Source: Lachnospiraceae bacterium (GTDB lineage Bacteria > Bacillota > Clostridia > Lachnospirales > Lachnospiraceae). Taken from it: a DNA stretch of 64,000 nt. Below, in pieces: positions 59,961 to 64,000 of the stretch. The number at the start of each line of letters is the position of its first letter. Position 1 is the stretch's first letter. Location: positions 1-64,000 of the forward strand of contig BLLW01000008.1 of assembly GCA_011959285.1 (NCBI GenBank), read 5' to 3'. The position numbers and the translations under genes are program-made. The notes below the pieces were generated by a model. It saw nothing but the letters and a program-made list of their open reading frames with translations, was not told where the DNA came from and did no database searches.

Positions 59961-61481
59961 TCAAATCGAATCAGATTGATTAAGCGCTTCCCCAGCAATA
60001 GCCCCTGAAACAGCCGCTACCGCCTCATTCTTTTCTTCATCCGAAAGCCCCGTAAAATTAATATTCCTGTTTACCTTCGCATCGTATGTACCAGCCTTCA
60101 CGATTTCAGCCAAATCAATTCCAACCGTATCTTTCATGGTTTCAAATAGTTTCGTCATAACTCCTGGAACATTGTCTGCCACAGTGCTTACTCCATTGCT
60201 GTTATCGCCGCCGATAATCGTAATCTTATCGATCTGGGTAAGAGGTTCTGCAATTTTACCGGCAATTTCAGGCAATACCTGAATCAACATTTCTGCCATA
60301 GCGGCATTATTATACTTCTGATAAGCAATCGCTTTCTTTTCCATGGCTTCAGCTTCTGCGATACCTTTTGCACGGATGGCTTCTGCTTCTGCTTCACCCA
60401 CCATTCTGATACCTTCTGCTTCTTGTTCTTTGGCAAATTTCTGTGCTTCCGCCGTTGCTTTTAATGCTTCTGCTTCTTTTTCACGTTCAAACTTATCTGC
60501 CTCCGCATTTTTCATTCTCTCGTATAATTCTGCTTCTGACAACTGTTGGCGGGCAAACTTATCCGCTTCCGCTTTTTTCTTGATTTCTGCATCTAAAGCT
60601 TTTTCTTTTACTTCTGCTTCTCTTTGCTTTAAGATGACTTCTTTTTCCTGTTTTGCAATGCTTGCTTCCTGTGTTGCAATCTCAATGGTCTTTCGCTGTT
60701 CCTGTTCCTGGATACTATAAGCGGCGTCTGCCTCGGCGCGTTTGGTATCTTCCATTTTCTGAAGTTCTGCTTTCTGCAGAGCAAGTTCATTGTTTTTCTT
60801 TGCAATTTCACGTTCTGCATTGATTCTTGCATCATTTGCTTGTTTGTCAGCTTCCGCTTTGGCAACTGCAATTTCTTTTTCAGCCTCTGCTTTGGCAATG
60901 GCTGCTTTTTTCTTAATCTGGGAAATATTATCAATACCTAAATCATCAATGACACCATTGCCGTCTGCAAAATTCTGAACATTGAAACTTACGATATCAA
61001 GTCCCATGGCAGCTAAATCAGGCTCTGCATTTTCTTTTACAAGATTTGCAAATTTTTGACGATCACTTACCATCTCTTCCAATCTCATGCGACCCACAAT
61101 TTCTCTCATATTACCTTCAAGAACTTCTCTCGCTATACCGGCAATATACTGGGTATTCTGATTCAAAAAGTTTTCTGCTGCAAGGGATAGCTTTTCTTTT
61201 TCACTGCTGATCTTAATGTTTACTGCTGCATCCACCTGAATATTGATATAATCAGCAGTTGGAACTGCATTAGATGTCTTTACATCGATGGGAATCAGTT
61301 TAAGACTCAGCTTATCCATCCTCTCAAAGTATGGAATTTTAATACTTGATTTTCCTATAATTACCTTTTTACGAAGACCGGATATAATAAATGCTGTATC
61401 CGGCGGCGCTTTTTTGTACCCTGTCACCAAAATGACTAAAACAAAAATAGCAACAATAACTGCAATAATAAACCCTAACAT
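59961..61481 (-). CDS. Flotillin-like SPFH membrane scaffold protein
   Basis: The 506-residue protein has an N-terminal membrane helix (about residues 3-22), an SPFH/band 7 domain (residues ~25-190; PDTAFIISGLRKKVIIGKSSIKIP), a long Ala/Glu/Lys coiled coil (about 190-410; repeated AKAEAEKEIAVAKAEADKQ) and the flotillin C-terminus ending with VLPEIAGKIAEPLTQIDKITIIGG. Such proteins oligomerise in ordered membrane domains. No NfeD partner gene is adjacent. AAAGGAGG precedes the ATG. Confidence 0.92.
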   Translation of the reverse strand: MLGFIIAVIVAIFVLVILVTGYKKAPPDTAFIISGLRKKVIIGKSSIKIPYFERMDKLSLKLIPIDVKTSNAVPTADYINIQVDAAVNIKISSEKEKLSLAAENFLNQNTQYIAGIAREVLEGNMREIVGRMRLEEMVSDRQKFANLVKENAEPDLAAMGLDIVSFNVQNFADGNGVIDDLGIDNISQIKKKAAIAKAEAEKEIAVAKAEADKQANDARINAEREIAKKNNELALQKAELQKMEDTKRAEADAAYSIQEQEQRKTIEIATQEASIAKQEKEVILKQREAEVKEKALDAEIKKKAEADKFARQQLSEAELYERMKNAEADKFEREKEAEALKATAEAQKFAKEQEAEGIRMVGEAEAEAIRAKGIAEAEAMEKKAIAYQKYNNAAMAEMLIQVLPEIAGKIAEPLTQIDKITIIGGDNSNGVSTVADNVPGVMTKLFETMKDTVGIDLAEIVKAGTYDAKVNRNINFTGLSDEEKNEAVAAVSGAIAGEALNQSDSI

Positions 61482-61526
61482 GCTATACCTCCTTTGTAGT
61501 AAATGAATTGTTCTATTTGATCAGCT

Positions 61527-62720
61527 TTACGCTGCTTGAACCTCATTTTCCCCTTTATCCCTTGAATACAAAATTTTTAAAATAATCGGTGTTGCTATCG
61601 AAGATACAATAATCAATAAAATAACAGACGTAAAGTAAACAGGCTCTAAAAGTCCAGCGGAAAGACCCTTTTGCGAAACAATAAGAGCAACTTCTCCTCT
61701 CGTCATCATACCTACGCCAATCTTAAAAGAATCATTTCCGTTAAACTTACATATTTTTGCCATCAATCCGCAGCCTATTATTTTACTTACAAGTCCAACC
61801 AATACAAATCCCAATGAGAACAGAAGAATACCTCCTGTCACACTGTCTATATTTGTCTTCAAACCGATACTGGCAAAAAATACAGGACCAAACAGCATAT
61901 AAGAATTTACATCTACTTTTCTTTCTATGTAACTTGAATCATTAATAGAACATAAAATAATTCCTGCAACATAAGCGCCTGTAATATCTGCAATTCCAAA
62001 ATATCTTTCTGCTACATAAGCTAACAAAAAGCAGTATGCCAGACCTGCAATTGGAATCCTCCTTGTATGAGGATATCTTTTATCTAAATATTTGAATAAT
62101 TTGTAAGAAATAAATCCAACTACCAATGCAAGCGCAAAGAACAAAGCAGTATTTATGATTACAGTTGAGGGCTTGGAATTAGGGTTTTTAAAACCAATAA
62201 CAAAAGTAAGAACAATAATTCCTATTACATCATCAATAATAGCAGCGCTCAATATAGTCGTTCCCACTTTTCCCTTCAATTTGCCCATTTCTTTTAAAGA
62301 TTGTACTGTGATACTGACTGAAGTCGCCGTAAGAATCGTTCCTACAAAAACTGCTTTATAAAATTCTTCTGATCCCCAAGGTGAAATTCCATAAAACAAC
62401 ATATAATACGCTGCTCCTAATAAAAGGGGAATAAAAACACCTGCACAGGCAATCAAAGTCGCAATAGGTCCTGTCTTCATAAGTTCTTTTAAATCTGTTT
62501 CAAGTCCAGCGGAGAACATCAGCAGAATAACGCCTATTTCTGCCATCTGCATAAGAAAATCTGTTTGATTGACCCATCCTAAGATACTAGGTCCAATAAT
62601 AAGTCCTGCTACGATTTCTCCCACTACCTGAGGCGCTTTCAATTTTCTTGCCACAATACCAAATAACTTTGCTGCAATTACAATAATTGCAAGATCCTTT
62701 AACACCAAATAAGTTTCCAT
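61527..62720 (-). CDS. CPA2-family cation:proton antiporter
   Basis: The 397-residue protein has about 12 helices with the KefB/NapA-type segments KLKAPQVVGEIVAGLIIGPSILG, EIGVILLMFSAGLETDLKEL and AAIIDDVIGIIVL (the DD ion-binding pair) and GVGMMTRGEVALIV. It exchanges Na+ or K+ for protons. No C-terminal TrkA-N regulatory domain is present, unlike KefB. GGAG precedes the ATG. Confidence 0.9.
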   Translation of the reverse strand: METYLVLKDLAIIVIAAKLFGIVARKLKAPQVVGEIVAGLIIGPSILGWVNQTDFLMQMAEIGVILLMFSAGLETDLKELMKTGPIATLIACAGVFIPLLLGAAYYMLFYGISPWGSEEFYKAVFVGTILTATSVSITVQSLKEMGKLKGKVGTTILSAAIIDDVIGIIVLTFVIGFKNPNSKPSTVIINTALFFALALVVGFISYKLFKYLDKRYPHTRRIPIAGLAYCFLLAYVAERYFGIADITGAYVAGIILCSINDSSYIERKVDVNSYMLFGPVFFASIGLKTNIDSVTGGILLFSLGFVLVGLVSKIIGCGLMAKICKFNGNDSFKIGVGMMTRGEVALIVSQKGLSAGLLEPVYFTSVILLIIVSSIATPIILKILYSRDKGENEVQAA

Positions 62721-62759
62721 TTTTCACTCTCTCCTCATAATATAATTTATCATATTATT

Positions 62760-63044
62760 TTATTCAGGGCTGATTCCTTCCTCCACAGCCCGAAGTCTGC
62801 AGCCATTCTTATAAGAACCAATCTCACACTTTTCAGCCTTTTTCTGATCCATACAAAATCTACATGCAGGACAAGGTTTTTTTTCTCCTGTGAAATCTCT
62901 TGGAATAGCCTCATTCTTCTCATTGTGCTTACAATCATAACACCAACAATCGTTACATTCAATAAATTGTGGAAATTCGTCAAAAAATTTTGTTTCTGCA
63001 ATGAAATCAAAAAAATTTATTTGTCCTTCTATCTGTTTTTTCAA
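62760..63044 (-). CDS. Small cysteine-rich protein of unknown function
   Basis: The ~94-residue protein has ten cysteines in the last two thirds: CNDCWCYDC, then CPACRFC, and spaced single cysteines (KKAEKCEIGSYKNGCRL), suggesting two zinc or Fe-S sites. I do not recognise the family. The start is TTG 63044, with AGGAGG exactly 6 nt upstream; the open frame to 63080 would begin inside the gyrA terminator. It ends 39 nt before the antiporter gene. Confidence 0.6.
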   Translation of the reverse strand: MKKQIEGQINFFDFIAETKFFDEFPQFIECNDCWCYDCKHNEKNEAIPRDFTGEKKPCPACRFCMDQKKAEKCEIGSYKNGCRLRAVEEGISPE

Positions 63045-63056
63045 AAATATCCTCCT

Positions 63057-63090
63057 AAAAATCCCCATCAGAATATCCAATGGGGATTTT
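63057..63090 (-). terminator. Terminator of gyrA
   Basis: On the minus strand AAAATCCCCAT (63080-63090) pairs with ATGGGGATTTTT (63057-63068) around an 11-nt loop, with its own T-run. The arms are A- and T-rich on both sides, so it could work bidirectionally. Another GC-rich hairpin (about 63101-63124, GCCG...CGGC) lies between it and the gyrA stop. Confidence 0.82.
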
Positions 63091-63139
63091 AATTACGATA
63101 AGCCGACTCGCAAAGCGTGGCGGCGTTCGTTGATAACAA

Positions 63140-64000
63140 TTATAAAGAATCACTGTCATTTTCGGGAATTTCTTCCAAAGCATCATCAATATTTTCAAAT
63201 TCATGATCTCCATCAGAAACCTTTTCTCTTACTTTTGCAATTTGTGCAACCGTTACTCCTTTATCAAGATTAATCAATTTCACGCCGGAAGTGATACGAC
63301 CAAGTGTGGAGACATCTTCCATAGGTATTTGAATAATAATACCGCCTGTAGTGATCATCATAATTTCGTGTTCATCATTTACTGCCTTGACACCAACCAG
63401 ATATCCAGTTTTTTCGGTAATCTTATAGCACTTAACACCTTTTCCGCCTCTCTTTTGGACGGTAAATTCATCCAAATACGTACGTTTACCCATGCCATTT
63501 TCTGAAACAATAAGAAGAGAATCTCCTTGATGATCTAACTGCATTCCTACAATTTCATCACCGTCTCCGAAGCTCATACCAATTACACCCATAGATGCCC
63601 TTCCTGTTGCACGTACATCTGTCTCTTTAAATCTGATACACATACCATACTTCGTGACAAGGAATATTTCTGTATTTTTATCAGTAATTTTTACCTCTAT
63701 TAATTCATCATCATCCCTTAAATTGATAGCAGCAAGACCATTTTTACGCACATTGCTGTATTCTACAATATTTGTCTTCTTTACAATACCATTTTTGGTA
63801 ACCATAAAAAGATTTTTATTTTCTTCATAATCTTTAATTGGTATGATTGCACTTATCTTTTCACCGGGATTTAACTGTAAAATATTAACAATTGCCACTC
63901 CCCTTGAAGTACGGCTTCCCTCAGGAATCTCATAGGTTTTTAATCTATATACTCTTCCATAATTGGTAAAAAACATAATATAATGGTGCGTAGTGGTCAT
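63140..64000 (-). CDS. gyrA: DNA gyrase subunit A, C-terminal part (truncated by the window edge)
   Basis: The visible 286 residues are the C-terminal beta-pinwheel: repeated blades such as MFFTNYGRVYRLKTYEIPEG, FMVTKNGIVKKTNI, FLVTKYGMCIRFKETDVRATGR and the GyrA box QKRGGKG, which wraps DNA for negative supercoiling and tells gyrase from topoisomerase IV. An acidic tail ends the protein. The apparent Met at the edge is internal. The tyrosine-bearing catalytic domain lies outside the window to the right. Confidence 0.95.
   Translation of the reverse strand: MTTTHHYIMFFTNYGRVYRLKTYEIPEGSRTSRGVAIVNILQLNPGEKISAIIPIKDYEENKNLFMVTKNGIVKKTNIVEYSNVRKNGLAAINLRDDDELIEVKITDKNTEIFLVTKYGMCIRFKETDVRATGRASMGVIGMSFGDGDEIVGMQLDHQGDSLLIVSENGMGKRTYLDEFTVQKRGGKGVKCYKITEKTGYLVGVKAVNDEHEIMMITTGGIIIQIPMEDVSTLGRITSGVKLINLDKGVTVAQIAKVREKVSDGDHEFENIDDALEEIPENDSDSL

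Noticed and set aside
1..64000. CRISPR arrays, insertion sequences, prophage
   Set aside because: No regularly spaced repeats, transposase, integrase or phage structural genes seen on either strand.

Overview
The window reads as a chromosomal segment of a low-GC, motile, spore-lineage member of the Clostridia, most likely Lachnospiraceae. The evidence is the mix of families: a Clostridia-type Tad-like pilus operon (DUF5702 protein, Flp1-like pilin, FHA protein), flagellin with FliS, a BofA-type sigma-K inhibitor, two-subunit class I fumarase, a GntR/LacI chimeric AraR, and AGGAGG-type ribosome binding sites throughout. Nearly every gene is on the minus strand. I see no transposase, phage gene, integrase or CRISPR array.

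Layout, left to right. 1-460: tandem rRNA-type promoters firing off the left edge, a tRNA-Ser(GCU) with its own promoter and terminator. 0.6-4.3 kb: one minus-strand operon (flavodoxin-like/SCP2 fusion, HIT protein, fumarase alpha and beta, PlsC-type acyltransferase). 4.3-13.3 kb: a ten-gene Tad-like type IVb pilus operon with its own promoter and a structured leader. 13.6-14.4 kb: BofA and DUF2508 genes, divergent. 14.3-18.9 kb: a 1009-residue protein, flagellin and FliS. 19.1-25.5 kb: glycogen branching enzyme, a TPR/degenerate-ATPase protein, RsmA (KsgA) and TatD. 25.6 kb: tRNA-Lys(CUU). 25.8-34.3 kb: a metal exporter-like protein, an HGSNAT-like membrane protein, a hypothetical protein, a TSCPD protein, MurG, an SGNH/MBOAT acyl-transfer pair with a DUF4358-like lipoprotein, and exonuclease III. 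34.3-36.5 kb: a tandem-PII protein with a DUF1538 transporter. 36.8-40.4 kb: DUF2975 / HTH / DUF4173 unit with a double palindromic operator, then a MATE transporter. 40.5-42.3 kb: an ABC-F ribosome-protection-type ATPase behind a leader peptide and an attenuator-like terminator. 42.3-45 kb: a diguanylate cyclase, a DUF1266 lipoprotein and a decayed kinase fragment. 45.3-59.6 kb: a sugar region in which araA is separated from araD, the FGGY kinase and araR by a GH4 glycosidase, a ribose-type ABC importer, a LacI regulator and a Cthe_2159-like lipoprotein. 59.6-64 kb: an EamA-transporter remnant, flotillin, a CPA2 antiporter, a small Cys-rich protein, and the 3' end of gyrA, cut by the right edge.

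How the parts fit. The pilus operon is self-contained for ATPase, platform proteins, prepilin peptidase and three proteins carrying the same G|xxxxE processing site. The sugar region can import a sugar or glycoside, cleave it with an NAD-dependent GH4 enzyme, and convert L-arabinose to xylulose-5-phosphate via AraA, kinase and AraD. A shared TGTACGTA element directly downstream of the -10 box of both araA and araR suggests that AraR ties the separated arabinose genes together.

The most noteworthy signals are: the uORF/terminator leader of the ABC-F gene; the tandem Cys/His modules grafted on a TadE-like protein; the 1009-residue protein translationally coupled to flagellin; the DUF1538/PII pair; the TPR/degenerate-ATPase protein; and the twin 12-bp palindromes exactly two helical turns apart. 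Start codons were moved from the longest open frame where a ribosome binding site clearly favoured another codon; each case is stated.
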